Part shown: positions 15,385-23,270 of the stretch, in pieces | How positions within the stretch are numbered: position 1 is the stretch's first letter | Layout: each line of letters starts with the position of its first letter | Assembly: GCA_900551975.1 (NCBI GenBank) | Contig: URYA01000003.1 | Span: 1-33,071 of the forward strand | DNA length: 33,071 bases | Origin: an uncultured Collinsella sp. | Lineage (GTDB): Bacteria; Actinomycetota; Coriobacteriia; Coriobacteriales; Coriobacteriaceae | Direction of reading: 5' to 3' | Notes under the pieces: generated by a model | What the model was told of the DNA's origin: nothing | Database searches by the model: none | Seen by the model: only the letters and a program-made list of their open reading frames with translations | Translations under genes and position numbers: made by a program

Positions 15385-16398
15385 ATGAAGCGCATCCTTC
15401 TCATCGCCACGGGCGGCACCATCGCATCGACCGAGGACGGCAACGGCCTCTCCCCCGCCCTGACCGGTGAGGAGCTCGCCCAGAGCGTCCCCGAGATCTC
15501 GGGCCTCTGCGAGCTCGACGTGGTGCAGCCCATGAACATCGACAGCACCAATATGCGCCCGAGCGACTGGATGCGCATCCGCGACGTCATTGTCGAGGGT
15601 TATGCCGACCACGACGGCTTCGTGATCATGCACGGCACCGACACCATGAGCTACACCGCGGCAGCGCTTTCCTACCTGATTCAGGACAGCCCCAAGCCCA
15701 TCGTGCTCACCGGCTCGCAAAAGCCCATGGGCAATCCCTTTACCGACGCCAAGCTCAACCTGTACCAAAGCCTGCTCTATGCGCTCGATGAGCATTCGCA
15801 CGACGTCTCGATCGTTTTTGGCGGCGTGGCCATTGCCGGCACGCGCGCCCGTAAGCAGCGCACCATGAGCTTTAATGCGTTCATTAGCGTCAACTATCCG
15901 CCCATTGCCTACATCCGCAACGACCGCATCGTGCGCAACGGGCTTCACGGCACTCGTCAGGGCGAAAACCCGGTGCGTTTCTACGACAGCATCGATCCGC
16001 GCGTATTTGTACTCAAGCTTACGCCCGGCGTAAACCCGGGCATCCTCGACGCCCTTGCCGATAGCTACGATGCTGTAATCCTGGAGACCTTTGGCATTGG
16101 CGGTATTCCCGAGTTTGGCGAGTCCGGCGAGTCATTCCAGGAGGCGATTTTCCGCTGGGTCGATTCGGGTCGCACCGTCGTTATGACCACGCAGGTCCCC
16201 GAAGAGGGCCTCGACCTGGGTGTTTATGAGGTCGGCCGCGCTTACGCCGATCATCCGGGTATTTTGCGCGGCGATGACATGACCACCGAGACGCTCGTGG
16301 CCAAGACCATGTGGGCACTCGGCCAGTCACGCGATGCGACCGAGATTCAGCGCCTGTTCTACAGCCAAGTCAACCACGACCGCATCCCGATGGCGTAG
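15385..16398 (+). CDS. ansA: L-asparaginase, type I-like
   Basis: 337 residues. It hydrolyses asparagine to aspartate and ammonia. The nucleophile Thr12 is in ATGGTIAS, the second catalytic Thr and Asp in HGTDTMSYTA, and the Lys in LTGSQKPMG; the C-terminal half holds GxNPGIL and ETFGIGG blocks. There is no signal peptide, so it should be the cytoplasmic, type I form. The ATG at 15385 is chosen by homology; the only upstream help is AGGA at nine bases. The open frame extends 24 codons further but without conserved sequence. It is convergent with the XRE regulator, 21 bases away. Confidence 0.92.
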   Translation: MKRILLIATGGTIASTEDGNGLSPALTGEELAQSVPEISGLCELDVVQPMNIDSTNMRPSDWMRIRDVIVEGYADHDGFVIMHGTDTMSYTAAALSYLIQDSPKPIVLTGSQKPMGNPFTDAKLNLYQSLLYALDEHSHDVSIVFGGVAIAGTRARKQRTMSFNAFISVNYPPIAYIRNDRIVRNGLHGTRQGENPVRFYDSIDPRVFVLKLTPGVNPGILDALADSYDAVILETFGIGGIPEFGESGESFQEAIFRWVDSGRTVVMTTQVPEEGLDLGVYEVGRAYADHPGILRGDDMTTETLVAKTMWALGQSRDATEIQRLFYSQVNHDRIPMA

Positions 16399-16419
16399 CC
16401 AGGCATCGACCGGTATCCC

Positions 16420-16638
16420 CTACTCAATGCCTTCAAGAAGCTCTGACACCGTCATGCCGAGTGCGGGCGCGATCTTAAATAGAACCTTGAGCGTGAAATT
16501 TGCCGTCCCATCTTCGATTCGGTCGAGGTAGGGTCGGCTGATTCCTGTTGCCACACAAAAATCAACCTTGGAGATACCAAGGTCCCTGCGTGTCTCTTCG
16601 ACCCGCCTGCCAAGAATCTGTTTCGCACGTTCGTCCAT
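16420..16638 (-). CDS. Small XRE/Cro-type HTH regulator
   Basis: 72 residues, almost entirely one HTH_3 domain: RRDLGISKVDFCVATGISRP covers helices 1-3 (the recognition helix includes GISRPYLDRIEDG), followed by the usual LFKIAPALGMTVSELLE end. It is a stand-alone repressor of phage-like or chromosomal type. A perfect 24-bp palindrome lies 30 bases upstream of its start, between it and a divergent small gene, so it probably represses both. No phage genes are near. Confidence 0.85.
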   Translation of the reverse strand: MDERAKQILGRRVEETRRDLGISKVDFCVATGISRPYLDRIEDGTANFTLKVLFKIAPALGMTVSELLEGIE

Positions 16639-16667
16639 GCAGCCGAGTTTGAAATGGAGCCGAACAT

Positions 16668-16691
16668 AAACGTAAACTATAGTTTACGTTT
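16668..16691. promoter_or_regulatory. Perfect 24-bp palindrome, probable XRE operator
   Basis: The half-site AAACGTAAACTA (16668-16679) is followed directly by its exact reverse complement (16680-16691). It sits in the 76-base gap between the divergent XRE gene and the 129-residue protein gene, upstream of the latter's ribosome binding site (AGGAG at 16704-16708). Confidence 0.75.
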
Positions 16692-16714
16692 TGCCGAATA
16701 CACAGGAGTTTTCT

Positions 16715-17104
16715 ATGTCGGGTTCTTCGGTCCGCATGTACCGAGCCACGCCTCGCACGAACAGCGCACCGCCCAAGCTCGTCGTCGTTGAAGCAGAATG
16801 CCTTTCGCCCGATGAGCGCACGGCATTTGCATTGCTATCAAGTCGCGTCGCCGCCGTTTTGGTCCCTTGTCCGGCGCAAGGTGAACTTGCCATCCAATGC
16901 CAAGCGCACAGCTGCTCGCTCAATCAGGCTGCCGTAATCGCAACCAGCCAACGCGGTCTGCCCCTTCTCCTGGAAGCCGGCGTCGCGCTCGCCCTTCGCG
17001 GTGCCGGATACGAAAACGAGGCCGCCGCCGACATGGTCTTTAAACCACGATCGAGCGGCGGCCTCGCAGCAGCCATCGAATTTGCTTGTAGGCTCGTTGC
17101 CTAA
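16715..17104 (+). CDS. Small protein resembling the C-terminal half of a DprA/SLOG Rossmann domain
   Basis: 129 residues from the ATG with AGGAG six bases upstream. I do not recognise an exact family. From about residue 33 the pattern ERTAFALLSSRVAAVLVPCP, then GELAIQCQAHSCSLNQAAVIA, then LPLLLEAGVALAL and a final AAADMVF, follows the order of the C-terminal DprA half (RNRxIAxLS-VVEA-SGxLITAxxA-GRxVxAVPG-LIxxGA-DIL), but the key glycine-rich nucleotide part is lost. This alignment is by eye and could be wrong. It shares a palindromic operator with the XRE gene, so the two form a small divergent regulatory pair of unknown role. It is convergent with the DUF1648 gene. Confidence 0.55.
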   Translation: MSGSSVRMYRATPRTNSAPPKLVVVEAECLSPDERTAFALLSSRVAAVLVPCPAQGELAIQCQAHSCSLNQAAVIATSQRGLPLLLEAGVALALRGAGYENEAAADMVFKPRSSGGLAAAIEFACRLVA

Positions 17105-17113
17105 AGGTGCAAC

Positions 17114-17497
17114 CTAAAAGCCGAAGCCAAAGCCCGTTCCGGTAATCGCCGAGTACATAAAGTAAACGTTGATCACGTTGAGGAACACACCCGTGATGCA
17201 GCCGTTGCGCAGGTAGCGCTCGCACGCAAGACGTGCCATCACAGCGGAGTCCTCGTTGTTCTTTGCCTGGCGTCCCGCCGTAAAGTACGTCGCCACGCTC
17301 AGCAGCAGGTTGAGCACTGGCAGTGCCAGCAACTCGTAGCTCTTGCCCCAGCGCGTCGCCTCGCCGGCGGCATTAAACTTCGTTGCCACCTCGGGACCAA
17401 TGTTGGGGATAACGCACGCTGCGACCACCAGCGGAATCACCGCAAGTACGAGCAGCGCAATACCCATGTAGCCAGCTTTTTTGCCGTATTTAAACAT
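17114..17497 (-). CDS. DUF1648-like small membrane protein
   Basis: 127 residues with about three or four membrane segments: 10-32, 55-75 and a C-terminal pair. The PNIGPEVATKFNAAGEATRWGKS block (about 31-53) is the DUF1648 signature (P-x-H/KFN-x-x-G-x-x-x-RW), a domain also found at the N-terminus of SdpI-type immunity proteins. Function unknown; no toxin gene is nearby. Its Shine-Dalgarno overlaps the stop codon of ychF, so it is the second gene of a ychF operon. Confidence 0.75.
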   Translation of the reverse strand: MFKYGKKAGYMGIALLVLAVIPLVVAACVIPNIGPEVATKFNAAGEATRWGKSYELLALPVLNLLLSVATYFTAGRQAKNNEDSAVMARLACERYLRNGCITGVFLNVINVYFMYSAITGTGFGFGF

Positions 17498-17508
17498 ATG
17501 CGTCGCCC

Positions 17509-18585
17509 TTACACGTTAAAGCGGAAGTGCACGACGTCGCCATCGGCCATGACATAGTCCTTGCCCTCAATACGCAGCTTGCCGGCAGCCTTGGCGCCCT
17601 GCTCGCCACCGAGCTCGATGTAGTCGTCGTAGCCAATGACCTCGGCCTTAATAAAGCCGCGCTCAAAGTCGGTGTGGATGACACCGGCGGCCTGCGGGGC
17701 GGTCGCGCCCTGACGCACCGTCCAGGCCTTGACCTCCATCTCGCCAGCCGTAAAGAACGACTGCAGGCCGAGCAGCTTGTAGGCAGCCTGAGCGAGCACG
17801 TCCAGACCGGGCTGCTCCAGGCCCAGGCTCTCCAGGTAGTCGGCGGCATCCTCGGGATCGAGCTCGGAAAGCTCGGCCTCGATCTTGGCGCAGATCGGCA
17901 GCGGCTTGACGCCATCAATGGGCGCCAGGTCCTCGTTGAGCATGTCCTCGTCTACGTTGGCCACATATAGGATGGGCTTCATGGTGAGCAGGAACAAGCC
18001 CTTGGCAGCGGCGCGCTCCTCGTCGGTCATCTCCATGGACGCGGCGCGCTTGCCCTCGTTGAGCCAGGCAAGCAGGCGCTTGGCGACCTCAAACTTGGGC
18101 ATGAGCTCCTTGTCGCGCTTGGCCTCCTTCTCGAGCTTGGGCAGCTGTTTCTCGAGCGTGCCCATGTCGGCCAGGATGAGCTCGGTCATGATGGTGTCGG
18201 CATCGCCGGCGGGATCGACGAACTCGCCCGTGCGGCCCACCTCACGCATGACGTTGGGGTCCTTAAAGTAGCGCACGACCTCGCAGATGGCGTCGGTCTC
18301 GCGGATGTTTGCCAGGAACTGGTTGCCCAGGCCCTCGCCCTCGTTAGCGCCCTTCACCAGACCTGCGATGTCGACAAACTCGACCGTCGCCGGCACAATG
18401 CGGCCGGGGTTGACGATGTCGGCGAGCTTTTGCAGGCGGCTATCGGGCACATCGACGATACCCACGTTAGGGTCGATCGTGGCAAACGGGTAGTTGGCGG
18501 CAAGGCCGGTCTTTTTGGTAAGCGCGGTGAACAGCGTCGACTTGCCCACGTTGGGCAGGCCCACGATACCGATGGAAAGGGACAC
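17509..18585 (-). CDS. ychF: Redox/translation-associated GTPase (ATPase) YchF
   Basis: 358 residues from a GTG start that has AAAGGAG six bases upstream and begins MSLSIGIVGLPNVGKST; the open frame runs 91 codons further without homology. P-loop GLPNVGKST (about 8-16), G3 DIAGLVKGA, the altered G4 motif NVDE in place of NKxD (which explains ATP preference in the family), then a coiled-coil region and a C-terminal TGS domain ending in GDVVHFRFNV. Obg-like universal ATPase that binds ribosomes. Confidence 0.95.
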   Translation of the reverse strand: MSLSIGIVGLPNVGKSTLFTALTKKTGLAANYPFATIDPNVGIVDVPDSRLQKLADIVNPGRIVPATVEFVDIAGLVKGANEGEGLGNQFLANIRETDAICEVVRYFKDPNVMREVGRTGEFVDPAGDADTIMTELILADMGTLEKQLPKLEKEAKRDKELMPKFEVAKRLLAWLNEGKRAASMEMTDEERAAAKGLFLLTMKPILYVANVDEDMLNEDLAPIDGVKPLPICAKIEAELSELDPEDAADYLESLGLEQPGLDVLAQAAYKLLGLQSFFTAGEMEVKAWTVRQGATAPQAAGVIHTDFERGFIKAEVIGYDDYIELGGEQGAKAAGKLRIEGKDYVMADGDVVHFRFNV

Positions 18586-18622
18586 GACAGCTCCTTTTGG
18601 TACAGGTACTTCAAACTTCATA

Positions 18623-18672
18623 AGTATAGCGCCGCCGTGGCATCCGGGCGAATCCGGACACCACGACGGCGC
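18623..18672 (-). promoter_or_regulatory. Large hairpin and -10 box upstream of ychF
   Basis: GCGCCGCCGTGG (18629-18640) pairs with CCACGACGGCGC (18661-18672) with one mismatch; an inner CCGG/CCGG stem extends it. No T-run follows on either strand. On the minus strand TATACT (18628-18623) lies directly after it and may be the ychF -10. It separates the GH4 gene from ychF and may act as a weak terminator. Confidence 0.45.
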
Positions 18673-18712
18673 AAATGAAGCAGAGATGCGTGAGGGTTCG
18701 AGACAGCAGTCC

Positions 18713-20056
18713 TTACTTAAGCTCGGGCCAGAAATCCTTGTTGGCCTCGATGAGCTCGTCCAGGATCTGCTTAGCAACGCTCGCCGAAGGAATGGTCTTG
18801 GAGAGCGTGAGTGCCTGCCAGAGCTTCTGGTAGCTGCCCTCGACCCAAGCCTGGACAACGAGCTTCTCGACGGAAACCTGCTGCTCCATCAGGCCCTTCT
18901 GGAACTGCGGAATCGGGCCCTGGCAGATCTTCTCAAAGCCGTTGGAACCGACGATGCAAGGCACCTCGACCATGGCCGTCGGGTCGAAGTTGGGCACAGC
19001 GCCATCGTTGGGGACGATCAGCAGGAAGCGCTCGAGCGTGTTCTCGGCCAGTGCGCAGGCAAGGTCGACGATGTAGTTGGCATGCACATCTGGCTCAAAG
19101 CCGCCGTCTTTAGCCGTACCCTTGGCGATGATGTCGCGGCAAGCGCCAAAGACCTTCTTCTCGCGGCCGTCCATAACCTCATTGGCGCGAGTGTAGTTGG
19201 GGTCAGACGTCTCGACGACATAGTCCGGGTACAGGTAATACTTGAGGTAGGTATTGGGAATCGTCTCGGGATCGACAGCATAGACATCCTTGGCCTTGCC
19301 GAAGGTGTGAATCCAGCTCTCCTCGACATGCTGCTCCTTGCCGGCCTCGTGCTCGATGCCGTCCAGGTAGCCGTTCTTAGCCATGTGCTCCTTAATCTGC
19401 GGCATGAGGTCGTTGCCGTCCTTGTCGTAGATCTTGCTCCACCAACCAAAGTGGTTGAGGCCGTAGTAGCTATACTGCAGCTCGCGACGATCCTTGATGC
19501 CGCACATACGGCTCATCTTATCCATGAGGTCGATCGGCATGTCGCAGATGTTGATGATGCGGCTGTTGGGGCGCAGCACGCGGCAGGCCTCGGCGACGAT
19601 GGCCGCGGGGTTGGAGTAGTTGAGCATCCAGGCGTTGGGGCTGTACTTCTCCATGTAGTCGAGGATCTCGATGACACCACCGATGGAGCGCATGCCGTAG
19701 GCGATACCGCCGGCACCGCAGGTCTCTTGGCCAACGCAGCCGTACTTGAGAGGAATCTTCTCGTCGAGCTCACGCATGGCGTACAGGCCGACGCGGATGT
19801 GAGCAAGCACGAAGTCGGTCCCGGTGAATGCGGTCTCGGGGTCGGTGGTGTAGCTAAACTCAACCTCGGGGGCGTTCTCGTGGAAGTAGATCTCGCAGGC
19901 TTTTGCCACGACCTCCTGGCGCTCGGCGTTGTTGTCGTAGAAGGTCACCTTGTTGACCGGGAAGCGGTCACGCTCCTCAAGCAGCATCAGAGCGATGCCC
20001 GGGGTGAAGGTAGAGCCACCGCCGGCAATGGTCACGGCATAGTTTTTCTTGGACAT
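18713..20056 (-). CDS. Family 4 glycoside hydrolase, probable 6-phospho-alpha-glucosidase
   Basis: 447 residues. It hydrolyses phosphorylated alpha-glucosides such as maltose 6-phosphate, using NAD and a divalent metal through transient oxidation at C3. The NAD loop is AGGGSTFTPG (11-20); substrate residues include the NYSNP block (146-150); metal ligands Cys171 and His202 lie in ICDMP and GLNHFGW. The CDMP motif is the family marker of 6-phospho-alpha-glucosidases (MalH, GlvA). GAGGAGG precedes the ATG. It is the second gene of the minus-strand unit headed by the alpha-glucoside PTS gene, which is interrupted, so its substrate may no longer be supplied by that permease. Confidence 0.92.
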   Translation of the reverse strand: MSKKNYAVTIAGGGSTFTPGIALMLLEERDRFPVNKVTFYDNNAERQEVVAKACEIYFHENAPEVEFSYTTDPETAFTGTDFVLAHIRVGLYAMRELDEKIPLKYGCVGQETCGAGGIAYGMRSIGGVIEILDYMEKYSPNAWMLNYSNPAAIVAEACRVLRPNSRIINICDMPIDLMDKMSRMCGIKDRRELQYSYYGLNHFGWWSKIYDKDGNDLMPQIKEHMAKNGYLDGIEHEAGKEQHVEESWIHTFGKAKDVYAVDPETIPNTYLKYYLYPDYVVETSDPNYTRANEVMDGREKKVFGACRDIIAKGTAKDGGFEPDVHANYIVDLACALAENTLERFLLIVPNDGAVPNFDPTAMVEVPCIVGSNGFEKICQGPIPQFQKGLMEQQVSVEKLVVQAWVEGSYQKLWQALTLSKTIPSASVAKQILDELIEANKDFWPELK

Positions 20057-20153
20057 GATGTCCTCCTCATTCTGGCCGCTTGCTCAATCCATCCCCGTAC
20101 GCGGCCTGCACGGTTTGGAATTGTTACCTAGAAGTGGAGTTTTTTATCTCTAG

Positions 20154-20193
20154 AATCGGCCTTGCGGTGCATACCGGCTCTGCAAGGCCGATT
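20154..20193 (-). other. 12-bp perfect intercistronic stem between the EIICB gene and the GH4 gene
   Basis: AATCGGCCTTGC (20154-20165) pairs exactly with GCAAGGCCGATT (20182-20193). On the transcribed strand it is followed by CTAGAGATAAAAAAC and no T-run, so it is more likely an RNA-processing or stabilising stem, or a regulator site, than a terminator. Confidence 0.5.
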
Positions 20194-20211
20194 GTTTCGA
20201 TGGACGATGGT

Positions 20212-21822
20212 TTACAGAAGACTCTCGAACTTCAGAAGACTCTCGAACTTCTCGCGAACCTGCGGGACGGTAAGGCCGATGATGACCTGGATTGACTGAC
20301 CTTGGACCACCAAGCCATGCGTACCGATCGCCTTGAAGGAAGCCTCGGGTGCAACGACGCTCTTGTCCTTGACGTTAACGCGCAGACGGGTAGCGCAGTT
20401 AGTTACATCGATGATGTTATCCGTGCCACCGAGCAGATCGAGGATGTTCTCGGCAAGCACCAAGCGCTCATCATCTTTACTCTGGGCGACCGATTTGCCA
20501 GCAGCAGCACCGCTCTGCTTTTGCTTGTAGTCGGCCTTGGACTTGAGCTCGACCTCAACATCGTCATCCTCGCGACCGGGGGTCTTAAAGTCGAACTTGA
20601 CGATCAGGAAACGGAAGACCACGACCCAAAGGGCGGTAAAGCACAGACCGACAAGGATGGAGATGGCGTACTGCAGACCGTGTGCGGCCCAAAGGGGCAG
20701 CCAGTCCCACGAGAGCATCGAGATGATGCCGCCGTCGAAGATGCCCACGACGCCAAGGAGGTTTTGAGCCATGCAGCCGAGCGCTCCGAGCACGCAGTGG
20801 ACGACGAACAGGCCGGGCGCAATGAACAGGAAGGTGAAGTCAAGCGGCTCGGTAATACCGCAAAGCATAGCGGTAAGGGTGACGGGAATGAGCAGAGCCT
20901 TGACGCGCTGCTTGCGCTCGGGTTTGGCGGTCATATAAAACGCAATGGCGACGCCGAGCGAGCCGAAGACCTTAGTCCAACCAGGGCAGGTATAGGCAGC
21001 CCAGGGTGCGGCATCCTTAAGAGCAATGCTCGGATCGGCAGCCAGTTGGGGCAGGATGTTGGCCCAAGCAGCAAAGATGCCACCGTTGACCGCCGCGTTG
21101 TCGTAATAGAACGGCGTATAGATAAAGTGGTGCAGGCCTGTAGGGATCAGCACGCGCTCGAAGAAAGCAAAGACGCCCACGCCGAACGTACCGGCGGAAA
21201 GGATGAATCCCTGGAAGGCGGAGATAGCAGCCTGGACATGCGGCCACACCAGGCAGGCGATAAGAGCGACCGGAACCATAACGAAGAAACCGATCATATA
21301 GATGAACACGGAGCCCGAGAACACGCCCAGCCACTCAGGAAGTTCGGTGTCGAAGAACTTGTTATGCAGCATCGTGGCGATACCAGAGATAATGAGCGCG
21401 CCCATGATGCCCATATCAAGCGTTTTGATGCTTGCGATAGTGGCAAGACCAGTACCGCTGCCCGCCTCGACAGAGTAGTCGACCCCAAAGACAGGGCCCC
21501 ACTGCCCCAAGATTGTGCTAACAAAGTAGTTGAAGGTAAGGTAGATGGCCAAAGCCTCCATGCAGCAGCGAGCGTTCTGCTTGTTCGCGAGCGAGATTGG
21601 CAACGCTACGCAAAACAGCAACGGCATCTGGTTAAAGAGCGTCCAACCACCCTGGAGCAGCACATTCTAGCAATCAAACCAAAGATGGCCCGCAGTGGCC
21701 ATCTCACCAAAGATCGCCTCGGTGGTAAACAACGTACCCAGGCCGACGACGATTCCGGAAAATGCGAAAAGAATTGCAGGCGTGTACATTGCACCGCCGA
21801 AACGTTGTATCTTTTGCATCAT
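20212..21822 (-). pseudogene. PTS alpha-glucoside EIICB gene interrupted by an in-frame TAG
   Basis: The gene starts at ATG 21822 (MMQKIQRFGGAMYTPAILFA, the normal MalP/GlvC start). After 51 codons it meets TAG at 21667-21669, then continues in the same frame (NVLLQGGWTLFNQMPLLF) through EIIC and a C-terminal EIIB domain with the phosphorylated Cys in TNCATRLRV, to the stop at 20212. Related permeases have Trp at the TAG position (xxWFxxWNVxxxGGWTVFxQxPLLF), so one TGG-to-TAG change explains it. Restart at GTG 21663 would lose the first membrane segment. With readthrough the protein would have about 536 residues, normal for the family. EIIA would come from another operon. The cause may be a true mutation, readthrough, or a sequence error. 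Confidence 0.85.
20215..20250 (-). repeat. 18-bp tandem duplication at the 3' end of the EIICB gene
   Basis: CAGAAGACTCTCGAACTT occurs twice in direct succession (20215-20232, 20233-20250), giving the protein end KFESLLKFESLL. It keeps the frame. It looks like a recent slippage event in the same gene that carries the TAG. Confidence 0.9.
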
Positions 21823-22179
21823 GACGGGGAATCCCCCTCTCTTCATTCGGAGCGACTGCGGTTTTGGCTTCACTCGAGACCGCAGACGCGCCGTTTGCGT
21901 GTACCTCGTGCAATAGGACGGGTGGGCCCGCTTCCCTGACTTCTTGCGCTTCTATTTTTATCATATCACTTATCTAGACAAGTTAGCATAAATACAACGG
22001 TCGGTAAACGGTTGATTATTGGCCGTAAACGGTATATGTCCAGTATTTCGCCTGTTAAATCTGACATAGTTGATGGCTGCATTTCAATTTTCTTTTCTAC
22101 TTGTCTAGATGTGCTTGTCTATATCTATAGACATGCCTATACTTCATTACAACATTCACCGCCACGTTAAGGAGTCACC
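21823..22179. promoter_or_regulatory. Divergent EIICB / dehydrogenase promoter region with GntR-type operators
   Basis: Towards EIICB: -10 TATGAT (minus, 21965-21960) with dyad ACTTATCTAGACAAGT (21968-21983) directly upstream. Towards the dehydrogenase: TTGTCT (22115-22120), 17 bases, TATACT (22138-22143), with dyad TGTCTATA-TC-TATAGACA (22116-22133) over the -35 and spacer, and a half-degenerate ACTTGTCTAGATGTGC (22099-22114). These resemble the ACTnGTCTAGACnAGT sites of HutC-type GntR regulators, and such a regulator is encoded at 23271. A second motif, GTAAACGGT twice at 21-bp spacing, is at 22004-22033. No gene is present. Confidence 0.7.
22003..22033 (-). repeat. Copy 2 of the 31-bp paired-box element
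   Basis: On the plus strand GTAAACGGT occurs at 22004-22012 and 22025-22033. In reverse complement it matches 29361-29391 at 25 of 31 positions, including the spacer. It lies in the divergent alpha-glucoside promoter region between the GntR-type dyads. Confidence 0.6.
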
Positions 22180-23205
22180 ATGAAAAGCGCGGTCTTCTAT
22201 GGAAAGCACGACCTCAGAGTCGAGGAATCGGCAAAGCCGGCCGTGGGCAGGCGCGACGTTCTGATCAACGTCAAAGCTTGCGGCGTCTGCGGTACCGACG
22301 TTCATATCTATGAAGGCGACAAGGGTGCAGCCGACGTTACCCCGCCCACGATCCTTGGTCATGAGTTTGCGGGCGTTGTCGAGGCCGTGGGCAGCGACGT
22401 CGCTGGCTTTAAACCGGGCGATCGCGTGTGCATCGACCCAAACCATCCCTGCGGCTGCTGCGAACCCTGCCGCGACGGAATCAACCACTACTGCGAGCAT
22501 ATGACCGGTTACGGCACCACTGTTAACGGCGGCTTTGCCGAGTACTGCTCCGTCGATATGCAGCAAGTCTACAAGTTGGGCGATCACACCAGCTTTGAGC
22601 AGGGTGCTATGACCGAGCCCGTCGCCTGCTGCCTGCACGGCATCGATATGTGCAACATCAAGCCCGGCAGCACAGTTGTCGTTATCGGCGGTGGCATGAT
22701 CGGTCTGCTCATGATGCAGCTTGCTAAAAACGCCGGCGCCACCAAGGTTGTCTTGCTCGAGCCCGTCGAAGGCAAGCGCGAGGTTGCGCTCAAACTCGGC
22801 GCCGACCTGGCAATTGATTCCATCCACGAGGACGTCCCGGCCCGCCTGAAGCAGGAGGGCGTCGGCAACGTCGATGTCGTTATCGAGTGTGTTGGCAAGC
22901 CCGTCACCATCGAGCAGGCCATCCAGATCGCCGGCCACAAGGCTACGGTCATGATGTTCGGCCTCACCAAGCCCGATGAGACAATCACCGTCAAGCCCTT
23001 CGAGGTCTTCCAGAAGGAGCTTGTGCTTACCTCGTCCTACATTAACCCTTATACGCAGCGTCGTGCGCTCGAGCTCATCGACTCTGGCAGGCTCGACGTA
23101 TCCTCGATGGTCGCAAAGGTAGCCTCCCTCGACGAACTCGGCGCCATCCTGTCAGACCCGGCCCTGCGTGCCATGGGCAAATATATAATCGACCCCAGCA
23201 AGTAA
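22180..23205 (+). CDS. Zinc-dependent medium-chain dehydrogenase (sorbitol/threonine dehydrogenase-like)
   Basis: 341 residues. It oxidises an alcohol or polyol with NAD(P). Catalytic zinc ligands Cys37 (CGVCGTD), His61-Glu62 (GHEFAG) and Glu146; structural zinc Cys91, 94, 97 and 105 in the PCGCCEPC-x7-C block; Rossmann loop VIGGGMIG (168-175). AAGGAG stands seven bases before the ATG. It is divergent from the alpha-glucoside PTS unit and shares its operator region, so it is probably co-controlled by the downstream GntR regulator. The substrate is unknown; a sugar alcohol derived from the same carbon source is plausible. Confidence 0.88.
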   Translation: MKSAVFYGKHDLRVEESAKPAVGRRDVLINVKACGVCGTDVHIYEGDKGAADVTPPTILGHEFAGVVEAVGSDVAGFKPGDRVCIDPNHPCGCCEPCRDGINHYCEHMTGYGTTVNGGFAEYCSVDMQQVYKLGDHTSFEQGAMTEPVACCLHGIDMCNIKPGSTVVVIGGGMIGLLMMQLAKNAGATKVVLLEPVEGKREVALKLGADLAIDSIHEDVPARLKQEGVGNVDVVIECVGKPVTIEQAIQIAGHKATVMMFGLTKPDETITVKPFEVFQKELVLTSSYINPYTQRRALELIDSGRLDVSSMVAKVASLDELGAILSDPALRAMGKYIIDPSK

Positions 23206-23270
23206 ATCGCTTGACCCCTGCGCGGGCGGCCCTCATCCACCGCTCGCGCACTCAGCTCTAGGAGACCGTC

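Noticed and set aside
18494..21939. Two 545-codon plus-strand frames opposite the GH4 and EIICB genes
   Set aside because: Same reason: antisense shadows of recognised genes, with Asp/Val/His-rich composition and no family match.
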